Shown: positions 48,241-61,200 of the stretch, in pieces
How the letters are laid out: every line of letters begins with the position of its first letter
Numbering within the stretch: position 1 is the first letter of the stretch
Origin: Siphonodentalium dalli
Lineage: Eukaryota; Mollusca; Scaphopoda; Gadilida; Siphonodentaliidae
DNA length: 64,000 nucleotides
Assembly (NCBI GenBank): GCA_032622095.1
Contig: CP136063.1
Span: 211,503,982-211,567,981 of the forward strand
Direction: 5' to 3'
The notes under the pieces: model-generated
The model's database searches: none
Told to the model about the DNA's origin: nothing
What the model saw: only the letters and a program-made list of their open reading frames with translations
Made by a program: the position numbers and the translations under genes

Positions 48241-49269
48241 CTCTGAGAAAAGGAATTTAATGATATTAACGACCACTATATTGTAAACAATGATGGTGCT
48301 ACATCGACAACTTTAGAAAACAAATGTACAACACTATTAATCTCATTTAAATTATGAATGATATGAATACACTCCCTGGGGACTGCCTATAGCTACAGAA
48401 GTTCTCTTATCTATCTGGCGCTGATTATAAACAACATGCGTATCAGCCTGGCAGTTCAGAGCCGAGTTGGCTTGTAATGGGAATTCAGATATTAAAGGAA
48501 TTTACTGAACATTTCTGTACATCTGTCTTCATTTTTTCTCCCAAACCCCTGAATTCAACCAAATTTAGTGGGGTGACTAGAGTTACCTACCCCAGATCAG
48601 ATCAGTCAACAAAGTCGAAATTGAAGAACTCTTCTTTTTAATCAACCCGGATAAGCGCCGTTAGACATAAATGTTGAAATTAAAGTTAAGGAGTTGTCAG
48701 CATTCAACATAAACCATATCGAGTTTGTTTGCGGTGATAAGAGATATCGTGGAATAACAGATCGAACATGACACTATGGAAATCACCACACGGAATGCAT
48801 TTTATATTCTTATGACGAAATATATATCAGTAACTTTGAATCAGTTTCTTTTTTCTATATCCCATGGGTTGACCACCTTGAGAATAAGAAGTCAATAATG
48901 TGGGCTCATATAAAGTATTACTAGAATAAACATATTGTTAAAAATATAGAAAAATATTTTTAAAGTTTTGCCTGCCTACAGTCCCTATTTTTTTTTTTAG
49001 GCCTCATAATTCACAACTGAAAAAATAATAAACTCACAGTACAGATCAGATCTACACAGAACACATGTCGACCTGTTCTGTGCTCAGAAAATTTACAGGT
49101 GTGCGAAAAATAGTACTGCATGAATTTAAATACGAGCAACGTAAACCTGATCCAAGATTTTTGAAAACCTGAATATACTTCCTTCTCGGCACTACAAAAA
49201 TCAATACTTTTAAGCATCAAATCCCATGTTTGGTACTTGAGATACACAGGAAGACTGAATTGAGAGATG
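48241..49269. other. Intergenic, downstream of RPL3
   Basis: No gene was recognised. A TTTAGTGGGGTGACTAG word near 48565 belongs to the dispersed repeat at 35225 and 41785. Confidence 0.4.
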
Positions 49270-49272
49270 ACT

Positions 49273-49278
49273 TTTATT
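49273..49278 (-). promoter_or_regulatory. RPL3 polyadenylation signal
   Basis: AATAAA on the minus strand, about 20 nt after the RPL3 stop codon, giving a very short 3' untranslated region as is usual for ribosomal protein genes. Confidence 0.75.
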
Positions 49279-49297
49279 AAGTAGCAATTTCTGAACT

Positions 49298-52200
49298 TCA
49301 GGCTGCTTCTTTTTTGTGATCCTTCTTCAGAGGACCCTGAAAAAAAACAAACAGGAATGGTTTACAAGAATTCCGTGCATTAAATGATCCTGCCTGGAAT
49401 ATTTCATTGACAAACCTGACAAACACCAAAGACCCAACTCTTCCTTCAACTGAGCTCTATCTTTAAATTGCTACATGCAGCCTTCACATACTCAGAAGTT
49501 CATCTCTTCATCACTCATTCTTTAATGAGCTCGAAGCGAGCTGGATTTATTTCACATCATTGTATGTTCCTAGACATTGCTATCTAGTATTTGATGTTCA
49601 AAAACATCAACTAGAGAACCCCAAGTTTTTTTCCTTGAACTTGTAAATGCATTCAGCAAGAAGAGTAATGAATGAGTAGCAAAATACATTTGTGAAAGTA
49701 TTGTATTAAAAAAAGGTTTATATAAGAACGCAGGTATTTTCCCAATCTTGATATACTTTCTAGATTGCAACACCCGAATAGTGGAGTATAGTGTACAATC
49801 ACAGTTGACTGTTGTAAACAAAGTAATTATCATGAATTATTTGCGCCATTTTGCAGATTTTCATTTGTCAACTTTGGAATTTGCAGGGTGACTGCAAAAA
49901 TAAGGCAAAGTAGACAGTGCTAGGGGCAACTTCGGCCATGTCACTCTCTCTACTGGTCCCCAGTTGTGAAAGACACCCGAGACATGCATTGTCTAAACTA
50001 GGAGAATTGCATTCATTAGGTTCTTCTCAGAAAAGTAGCACACTCAGAATTTTGTCTCTTCACCACTCATTCTTTAATGAGCTCGAAGCGAGCTGGATTT
50101 ATTTTACATCATTGTATGCTCCTTGACATTGCTATGATTATTTTATTTTCAAAACAGTTAAGATTGGAAAACAAGTTTTTTGTCCATAAACTTGCAAGTT
50201 GTGATGCATTCAGCAACAGTAAATGAGCACCAAAATGGATTTTGTTTTTAGAATTGAATTTCAGAACATATTAAAATAGGAGTGCAAGCAAAAGGATTAA
50301 TCGGTGGATAAGTTTATATTGTGAACTTAACTTCCGGGACTGTTGTGGCCAACACTTAACAGCCGAGATAACACAAGTGATTGCCCATATTGCCTGACAT
50401 TTACCTTTTTGATATATGTGACTAAACATCATCCAAAGCGCCTGAAGTTCAATCTAGTAAACATTAGGTTTTATACTTATATTTTGAAGTCGCATGTGGC
50501 AGTAAAGCCAACATTATTAAATCTTATTTGGGTTATGGCGACATGTATCCTACTTAATTCAAAAGTATGAAATTACAAATTGGTTTCTGTGAACTGAGAA
50601 TTGCATTATTAGGTTCTCTGCAAAGTAGCACACTCAGAATTTTTTCTCTTCACCACTCATTCTTTAATGAGCTCGAAGCGAGCTGGATTTATTTCACATC
50701 ATCGTATGCTCCTTGAGTATTTGCACGGAGTATTTGATTTTCAAAAACAACTGGAAAACAGTTCCCACCCCATGAATTTGCAAGCTACGATATATATAGA
50801 AACATTTTCGGAAATTAAATTCTAAAACAAAATATTTTTTTTTAACTACTCATTGCATTGCTGCTGTTGATCAATGCATTCGCGGGTAGTATATATTTTT
50901 TGTTTTAGAATTTGATTTCAGAACATGTTTATGTATTAAGAATGCAAGCAAAAGGCCTTTGTCCGCATGTCCAGTTGATTGGCTAGCTAAATAATTTTCT
51001 CTTGGGATAGTCAGTGGATAGGTTTATAGTGTGAACTTAACCTCCAGCATAGTCGTGCACGGTAGACATAAGAAACATTTTTCTGACCAATTCAGAAATA
51101 TGAATTGGGATTCTCTGACAAGTTGCCAGTATGGTGTGGGGGTGGTGGTGGTGGTGGGGGCAACCCTGAGAGCCACATTGTGTGGACTATGAGAATTACA
51201 TTTAATTTTATTCAGTTCTCTGAAAAGTAGCACACTCAGAATTTTTTCTCTTCACCACTCATTCTTTAATGAGCTCGAAGCGAGCTGGATTTATTTCACA
51301 TCATCGTATGCTCCTTGAGTATTTGCACGGAGTATTTGATTTTCAAAAACAACTGGAAAACAGTTCCCACCCCATGAATTTGCAAGCTACGATATATATA
51401 GAAACATTTTCGGAAATTAAATTCTAAAACAAAATATTTTTTTTTAACTACTCATTGCATTGCTGCTGTTGATCAATGCATTCGCGGGTAGTATATATTT
51501 TTTGTTTTAGAATTTGATTTCAGAACATGTTTATGTATTAAGAATGCAAGCAAAAGGCCTTTGTCCGCATGTCCAGTTGATTGGCTAGCTAAATAATTTT
51601 CTCTTGGGATAGTCAGTGGATAGGTTTATAGTGTGAACTTAACCTCCAGCATAGTCGTGCACGGTAGACATAAGAAACATTTTTCTGACCAATTCAGAAA
51701 TATGAATTGGGATTCTCTGACAAATTGCCAGTATGGTGTGGGGGTGGTGGTGGTGGTGGTGGGGGGGGGCAACCCTGAGAGCCACATTGTGTGGACTATG
51801 AGAATTACATTTAATTTTATTCAGTTCTCTGAAAAGTAGCACACTCAGAATTTTTTCTCTTCACCACTCATTCTTTAATGAGCTCGAAGCGAGCTGGATT
51901 TATTTCACATCATCGTATGCTCCTTGAATATTTGCACGGAGTATTTGATTTTCAAAAACATTAACTGGAAAACAGTTCCCACCCCATGAATTTGCAAGCT
52001 ACGATATATATATAAACATTTTTGAAAATTAAATTCTAAAACAAAATATTTTTTTGCGCTACTCATTGCATTACTGCTGTTGATCAATGCATTCGCAGGT
52101 AGTATAATATTTTTTTTGTTTTAGAATTTGATTTCAGAACATGTTTATGTATTAAGAATGCAAGCAAAAGGCCTTTGTACCCATGTCCAGTTGATTGGCT

Positions 52201-55200
52201 AGCTAAATAATTTTCTCTTGGGATAGTCAGTGGATAGGTTTATAGTGTGAACTTAACCTCACGCATAGTCGTGCACGGTAGACATAAGAAACATTTTTCT
52301 GACCAATTCTGAAATATGAATTGGGATTCTCTGACCAGTTACCAGTATGGTGGTGGGTGGGGGGAGAGGGGTGGAGCCACATTGTGTGGACTATGAGAAT
52401 TACATTTAATTTTATTCAGTTCTCTGAAAAGTAGCACACTCAGAATTTTTTCTCTTCATCACTCAATTCTTTAACGAGATCGAAGCGAGCTGGATTTATT
52501 TCACATCATTGTATGCTCGTAAGTTTATGGGCATTGTCGTTGGCAAGACTAAATGTTGAGAAATGCTTAATCTCTAAACCAAACATGTTTGGTGGACATG
52601 CACATGTATTGCAGTTTACTTACCATGAAGTTCTTCTTTTCCTGAATAGTCTGGAAGCGACCATGACCCCACTTGCTAGAAGTATCAATGAATTTGAGGT
52701 TAATCTTTTCCATAGCCTTCTTCCTGAACGATGTTAGCAGAGACTGAAATTACGAAAAGAGTTTCTCTATTGGCAATTTGGTATATCAAATAAAATTGAA
52801 AGGTTTTCATCATCAAAATTCCATTAGTTACTAGAATCAATGTCTCAATAACAGGAACTGCAGATCGTATTTATCATAACCACAAGTTTAAGAATCCAAA
52901 CGGTTACAGCTGAGCAGACAGGGGGACATTTTTTAGAATGGGAATTTCCATTCAAATATATCTGATTATCCAGAAATTTGTTTATAGAATAGCACACATT
53001 CCCCCCACCCATGTTTGACGAGGCTTTTTAAAAGAAACTTTCAGTGACTTACAGGTGCCTGAGAATACAGAATTTTTATTTATTTGGCCCAGTTGTCAGG
53101 TGAAGCTGTTTGCCTAAATAATATTGAGGGAATAATATTATACAAAACTTACTTTTCTGAGAGTCAGGACTCTCTTCTTTGGGCCAACACAACATCCCTT
53201 GATCATCACATAGTCATTGTTCAGCTCACCATAGTGAGGGAATCCACCTAAGGGGGTAATCATCTTCTCAGTTGGGTCATATTCAGTGGAAGCGTTATTC
53301 TTGACAACCTTGCCGTCCTTGGTGTGGTGGCCAAGACCAAGCCTGTAGACTTTCTTGTTGATCTCAGTACGATGATGGTAACCTTTCTGACCAGCCCTGG
53401 CTACAGTGTACTGAACTCTACTTGGATGCCAAGCACCAATGCAGGCAACCTTCCTCAAACCCTTGTGAGTCTTCCTTGGTAGTTTCTTGCAGTGCCATCT
53501 TGACGTAACACCTGTAACAAATTTTTCGACCGAATTATATTCCATTAAACTACAAAATTAAAGTTTTTTTTTTAAATTCAACAAAGTTAGTTTGTGTAGT
53601 GTAGCGGTTGATTATTAAATTAATAAGCATCTCAGGTTACCAGTTTTTCAGCAAGTAATTTATGACAGGGATAACTATAGGTCATCATTGATGCAAACAC
53701 TTTCTATTTTGCAAATACTCTACATATGGCAATCATTAATGTATATTTTTGTTCAAAGTAATTTCCATTTAATATGGTTTAAATTTTTCGAAGTACTATG
53801 CGATACCGATGGTACTTGTGTATATTTTTCAGAAGTTCTAGCAATTTTAAGTGTAGTTTATTATCAACAGATTACATTGAATGATAAATAGTATTGAAAA
53901 TTTGCAGCTAGGAATTTGTACAAATGTTTTATGTATAATTTCTCATTTCGATGTATCGGTTCATCTTTATCATTTATTATTTCATGCGAGATTAATAGAC
54001 TGGAGTCGGGACAAGGCAAGGCAAGCTGCTGAAATAAACCTTATCGAGTCTTTGCGTGTACTAGTAATAAAAAGCTAACTAGTGTTAGTTTGTGTAGTGT
54101 AACGGTTGATTATTAAATTAATAAGCATCTCAGGTTACCAGTTTTTCAGCAAGTCATTTATGACAGGGATAACTATAGGTCATCATTGATGCAAACACTT
54201 TCTATTTTGCAAATACTCTACATATGGCAATAATTATTGTATATTTTTGTTCAAAGTAATTTCCATTCTGGTTTAAAATTTTAGAAGTACTATGCGATAC
54301 CGATGGTACTGTCTTGTGTATATTTTTCAGAAGTTCTAGCAATTTTAAGTGTAGTTTATTATCAACAGATTACATTGAATGATAAATAGTATTGAAAATT
54401 TGCAGCTAGGAATTTGTACTAATGGTTTATGTATAATTTCTCATTTCGATGTATCTGTTCCTCTTTATCATTTATTATTTCATGCGAGATTAATAGACTG
54501 GAGTCGGGACAAGGCAAGCTGCTGAAATCAACCTTATCGAGTCCTTGCGTGTACTAGTAATAAAAAGCTAACGAGTGTTCCTTTACGAATTTTCAGCGCA
54601 CATATGTACATAATTTAAATTGCAAATGGCCACTACAACTTGCAAGCTTATCTACATGTTGCAAGAACTACAGGGTAATAAATACCTACCGAGGGTCTAA
54701 GACACATTATATTGAGGCACCCAATCAGGTAGACCATCGCAGACATCGACAAAGTTTCTGCCACACTGAGAACAGACTTACAAAATGTTACAAATGGCAA
54801 ACTTGTATAATAAATGTTTGTCTATACGTGTACAGCTATTTGCCCAAACCCTTAGATTAAACAGACAGTCTGTCAAAAAAACAAAAACACTGTCAATAGA
54901 AAATCGGACATACCAGCCATTCCACGTCCCTTGGTCACGCCAATGATGTCTATGATCTCATCTTGGCTGAAGACATCCTTTACTTTGACTGGCTTCTCCA
55001 GATTCTTGCGTCCCCAATCAACCTTCTGGGAAACAGTGCCACCATTCACCTGGATCTCCATAATGTGTGCCTTCTTCTGTCTCTTCTTCAAGAGCTTGGT
55101 CTATAATAAATCATTTACTTAATAAAACTTTTCGTGTTTAGAACTATAGCCTAGTTTAAGTATATTCCCAGATTTAAAGATATAAACCAGTACCAAATGT

Positions 55201-58200
55201 CTACATCTGTTATGACTCCTGATTAAAATCGAAACAGTAGCTGCTCAGAGAGAATGTGATAATTTATTCATGAATTTCATGGGATTGACAGATTTAACAC
55301 TTATCAACATCATTGCAGCACACAATTTCTAACATTCATTCATTCAAACCATGTCAAATAGAATTTAGAATGCACAACACTTATTATTTGGTTATGCTTT
55401 AAGGATGTGAAGTGACCAATTTTGAATGGGCTTTTCCATGTCAATCTCGGCAGCAAAAGTTGAGAGTTGCAAATATTTCTGGGCGTGACTGGGTCGGCTT
55501 GGAATATATTCCATTAGAAAGTTTTTTTTTTATAGGCCAAAACAAAAATGATGCGTGTTTCCCGTAACCCGACCGACAGTCTTCAAAAACCCCCCAACCA
55601 AAGTTCATTTTATTGGTTTTAAATAAAATAAATCAATCTATAAACCGACCGACCGCACTGATAACCAAACTATGTACACGTGGTTCCATTTTATCTGATT
55701 CACCTCACGAGATAAATAATATCTTTGATATATTTATATATTTATTTTTCGCAAAGCCACATCGTCACTCTTAACGGAAAGTCAAATTTAATACGATCTG
55801 ATGCAATACCAGAAGATCACGAGTTATCGTTCCTCTTCGCTGACCGGTAGCACGTGTTTGTTGATATTTACATTAAACATCAATGTTTTCCGCGGTTGAT
55901 TCAAATCGATTCGAACAAGTTCATCTCAACGATGGCGGTCGCACATGGGTCGATTCGAAGTCTCTGGGTGAAAATGGAGACGTGTTCTCTTTAATATTTA
56001 CAAGCTGTATAACCACAGACTACAATCGATGCAATCAGGTTCTTCTTTCGGTGTCCGGTTCGGAGTTATATCGTCCGGTTTGATAGCACAAAATACACTG
56101 TTTTCGAATGTCGATCTCTTTCTCAAGAATTGACATGTTACTGAATCCGATTTTTGGCGCATCAATTAGAATAGTTTTTCGTCACAAGAACACAACAATG
56201 ATCGGATTGCCAGATCACAATTTTACTGGGTGCATACAAAACAGGATGTGTAGATAAAAATCTTATAAATGTTGTCTCGCATTCAATTATGTGATTTAAT
56301 CGCTCGTTTCATATATATATAAAACCCAGAAATATCATTTACATCTTCCCCATAAACATGCAAGATTTGCGATCGAAAACTCTGAAAGTTTGTGCCGATT
56401 GTTAGCAAGTGCAGGGCTTTGTATTTTTTTCGCATGCATGTTAATCGCAATTTACAACAGATATTAAACACAAAATGAAGCCCATGGGATGTTGTATTGT
56501 GGTATGGTAAGATATATTACATATAGAATACCTTTACTTTGTCCATAGTATGCACAATTTGAATTCCACATGACATGCATGATTAACAAACTGATAAGCT
56601 ACATACTACGATATAGTAGTAATCAACAGAAAACCGACTTGCCACTTCAAATTTTCTGGTTACAAAACTTCCAACAGGACATCAAAAGTGGGCCTGTGAT
56701 AACACAAAATTTCCATTCATGGGGTGCAAGGTCCACTCATGAATATTTCCAGCTCAAAATTTAGCTTGGTTCAGGGGGTGTGAACTTCAGTTTGAAATAG
56801 GGGGTCCCAACAAAGACCCTGAAGCCAACTAATAAATTACTCATCTCTCCCCCGCATCCCCTACAATGTTAACTGTCAACTAATATATTACTTATCTCTT
56901 GCCCATGCCCCCTACAACTCATCTCTCCACCACTCCCCTACAACGTTTACTGTTCCCCGCACCCACTACAACATTACTCTTGAGCTCCAAATAAACATGG
57001 ATGCACGTTTATTATTTTCTTGGAAAATTTCCCCCCGCACAGTGCTTACTAGTATTTGGGTCTGCACATTTATTAATTTTGAGGCTATGAAAATTGAAAT
57101 CAGCACAAACTCATGATTTCTATACGACTCCCGATACCAAAACGATGAGTTTATATCTTTATGCATGTACATATTCAAATATATGACACACATGTGAACA
57201 TTTAAATACTGAATAAAATACCACACGACACATACTGCACTAAGTATGTTGATTCCTATACTTGACCTACACGAACTGTAAAAATAATATGTTTAACAGT
57301 TGATGTTTTGCTCAAGAGTTTCCCCTGCACTATTATTAACTTTCAATGAATTCCCCCCCCCCCCCCCCCACGCACTATTATTGGAGCCCGAGAGTAACTG
57401 TCCACCAACAAATTACTCATCTATCCCACGTGCCCCTACAACTTTAACTCACCTCTACCCCGTGCCCCATACAACAACTCATCTCTCCCCCGTGCCATGC
57501 CGCTGCGGACATGTAAACTGTCTACTGTTATGTTTTATATATTTCTCCTCAATAATCAGTTTTATCACCAATTTGTCGGTTGCTCTGGGTCATTGTATGG
57601 TGTTTGATGGTGGTTAGGCATGGCCCACACGAGACCATACAAAAATAAAATAAAATGAAGCCTACCGCCCGCCCCTATTTTTTTGGGCTCGTTGCGGGAA
57701 ACACGCATTCATTTTGTTTTGGCCTTATTGTTAATTCCAGAAAAAAATTCTCAAAAATTTGTAGCAAAAATTGCCAATTTACCAAGCGCAGCCACCAGTT
57801 AAATGTTATGTCCGTTTAGTAATATGGCTGCTTTAGTGCCCAGACAACTGCTTCAGTTGCTGCAGAGATTTGCATGGAAATACCCCATTCAAAATTGGTC
57901 ACTTGACCTTAAGTCAAAGACTGCCATGTACCCAATTTAAAAGAACTTGTTATTAAGTCAGACTGTGTAAACATACTCATACAGAGCATCAAATTCTCAG
58001 CAGTGTGTGGACTTGCACATTGCATTCCATCAATAGTTTCAATTTTGAGGCTTTTATTTTTTAACTAATCATTGTGATTTCCGATTGGCGCTACTGACTT
58101 GGAATCCCGTGGTACAGAAAATAGAAAGCCAGCAACAGATAATCGGCGAGACTCGCCATTTAAATGTAGGTCTCTCAATAACAATTTGCATTTAAAGTTA

Positions 58201-61200
58201 ACTGGCAATCAACTTGATACTCCATGGGTACAACAGCGAGATGATTGATCTAAGATTAATTTGCTTTATAGCAACAAGTAGCCACGATTCATCAGGAAAT
58301 CCATGAATTTCACAATTTCCATAGAATATATCCTATTTGGGAATCTTTAATCTGTCTTGTTACTCTTCTATCGGGCAATAGATAGCCATATTGTGAAAAC
58401 TGAACAGGGCGATCTTCGATACAGCCCTCAAAATTAGGAAAATGCCCCATTTCGAGGACTGTACTAGTAGACAGCGGTCCGATGCATGCTTATCTGAAGT
58501 TCTATGAATCTTTCCAAAAATAATTTGACAAATTGACTTTTTAATAAAATTTGTTTTTAGTTCAATTCAATCTAAAATGATACTTCAAATTTACTGGTTT
58601 GTGGTCTGCCCCATTTATCGACAAGAAAAATGGCTGCTGCTCAGATGCAAGTTGCTAATCACAAACACTCATGGGATTGACAGATTGTTTAATTTCATCA
58701 TCATCGCCGCAGACCATTTCTAATTCAATACAACCGAGCATCAGTAAAACAGGATATTTAAATGCAATAAAAACTTACCTGGGTGTGCACCAAAACTCTG
58801 ATGACCTTGCAGTACTTCTTCATTTTCTGGAAGTCCCTCTCAATCTCCTTCTTGCCACCTTCATCCTTCCACTTCTTTGCATACTTGGTGAATGCCTTCT
58901 TTTTGCATCTAGACCTGATTCAAATGGGTGTGACGATGATCTCATCATGGACAAAATCAGCCCAGATTGGAGATCGCTAATAAGATTTAGCTCATCAGAT
59001 ATACAGGGAAATAGCAAACTTCACTTAGCATTAATTCATTTCAGTTCGTATTAAAACTTTATCCACAGAAAAACCAGTTCAGTCACAAAGTTGGGACCAG
59101 CATAAAAGTTTGGATAAATTACTCAATTCTGACAATTTTTTTTATACCACCCAATTCAAGATGAGTTGGCAAGACTTAAATTGCCTCCAAAGTGGGCCAA
59201 TGGTCAAAATTTTTAAACAGCATTTCAAGTCAGAATTAGCTTCTCGAAATTTGAAAGTAACCCTTAAATCTGAGAGGAGCTTCAAACACAAAGATCATCA
59301 CATGAAATGTGAGAGGATCATTCCTTCATAAACTGATTGAGCTGAAACGACATCAGAACAAAGCATGTTGAGAAATATATTTAGCAGTCGCAATTTACCT
59401 TTTGGGGATGGAAGAGTCCATTCCTTTGAATTATGTTTATATAGATGAAATTCAGTCCCATACAAGCAAGTTATCTTAGAAAAATGGTGTTGAAGCAGTA
59501 AAATCTCAAACTAATGTCCATTTCCGAAAGTGACTGCAATATGTAAACCATTAATAATACTGCTTAGGCAAAAAAAAAAAAAACAGATTTAGGGTTTCCC
59601 TACCCAACCCTGTTAATTAGCAGAAATATGCCTAGGCCAGAAATTGTTCTTCGGCTAAAAAGCCTAGAATCTGCATATTTGCATGCTCCACACATTTATA
59701 ACTTTAGTTACAATTTATCATGTCATCCATGTCAAACTTTGGTTAGGTGTAGTGGAACAATGTTTCTAGCAATTTGTTTCAATTTTGCCCAAAGCATTGT
59801 AAGGCTCTGAAATTTGCGTAGGATAAATAGCCGATGAAATTTCTTTCTGCCTGCGCATATGCCTTGACTGCCGATGCTAATTAACAGGGCTGCCTACCTA
59901 CCATAGAACAAGGTGCCACCCAAAACTTTTTATTGGATTGTAGACTGATAATTTGTTTTGTTTTTTCAGTGGGGAAGGGCATCTAAAGGCATCGTACCCA
60001 TTTTCAAAACTCTCCCTATAAAACTTGTTTTTATATACAAGTTATATAGGTCTAGCGGTCAGACTTATTCAAGATAACAATATTTATTTTTGAACCTTTC
60101 AATTAATCTGAATATGAAGGTTTCTAGATTGAATTGTCAATGCCTCAATGGAATTCATTGAAAAAAATATAAATTCCCTGCCTGCGTACCCTGATTATTT
60201 TAGACAATGTAACCCTAAACCATGTATTTTTGATGGCCTTAATGATCACCATGGACTGAATACAGAACAGAACTTCTGTTATCGATAATGTAAAAGCCTT
60301 GTTTTGGTAAACTTTCAAATTTCAAAGTCAAATCCATTAAAGAAAGATAAGTCTCTGAACTTTCTGTAAACAGATGTGTGCGGCTTTTTATAATGGTTTA
60401 GACAAAATGATGACAGGTGCCGACTCCCTAGTAGTAAAGTCTGGTTATTCACTTTTAAACAGAGATCCACATAGTCGTCATTTAAATAGTTCTGATGCGA
60501 CGACTAATTCATTGTGCCACAGAATTTGTCAAATAGACCACTCAATACGAAACAACGTACTAGTAATGAGGTCAATGGGCAAAACGATATTAACTGCTGC
60601 AAGGTCAGATTATCATCTGATCAGACTTTTATTGGCCGATGGCAGATTCAGATTATATTGAAGCATCACCAGAGATTTCCAGCATGCGAATATTTATATT
60701 GACAAACATTGCAGTATAATTACCAGTTTTTATAGAATCGTCTTCTGCATTCTTCACTCAGATGTTCAGCCCACACAGTCTTCAAGGTTCTCAGTCCACG
60801 CGGTGTTTCGATGTAACCAGTAACACCAACAACAACTATAGGAGGAGCTTCAATTATCGTTACAGGCTCCACAATTTCCTTCTTGTTACTCTCTAGAAAA
60901 TAGTGAATTAAAAGTAAAGACCATTTGAATGGCCCTTTATGGTGGGACAAAATTACGTCAAATCAAAAGAAATTTTATGTTCATATACATTGCCTATAAA
61001 ATATATATTTATATACGTTTATCATTATACATGTATACGACTGTACTGCATTTAGCCCAAAGCAGTGGTACCATTACGGTGGAATCCAGTCCTTCACAGG
61101 AGATGGGAGCAATTGTTCTCAATGGTACACTCGCAATTTCAATTCAAGGGTGCTAAATTTGCACTCGTCCCTTTTGTCAAAATGCTTAGACTTATTGTTG

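Larger units (their letters stand above)
49486..52520 (-). repeat. Tandem array of ~550-610-bp snoRNA-bearing units
   Basis: Intron 7 of RPL3 consists largely of repeated units, with snoRNA starts spaced 551, 590, 602, 609 and 595 bp. The three central units are almost identical. The units also share an inverted repeat (ATTCTAAAACAAAATATTTT and its complement around CAATGCATT) at about 50818-50910, 51423-51515 and 52032-52128, and a GGTGGTGGTGG tract that varies in length. Confidence 0.9.
53586..54581 (-). repeat. 498-bp tandem duplication in RPL3 intron 5
   Basis: GTTAGTTTGTGTAGTGTARC starts at 53586 and again at 54084. The two units match closely throughout, and each carries one snoRNA. 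Small indels separate the copies. Confidence 0.92.

Noticed and set aside
49486-52517. Guide of the intron 7 snoRNAs to U5 snRNA
   Set aside because: About ten bases before box D can pair with the U5 5' stem, but the pairing is not correctly spaced from box D and would not place a target base at position five.
52804-52830. C/D snoRNA in RPL3 intron 6
   Set aside because: A perfect AUGAUGA box C is present on the minus strand, but no CUGA box D or terminal stem follows before the acceptor.
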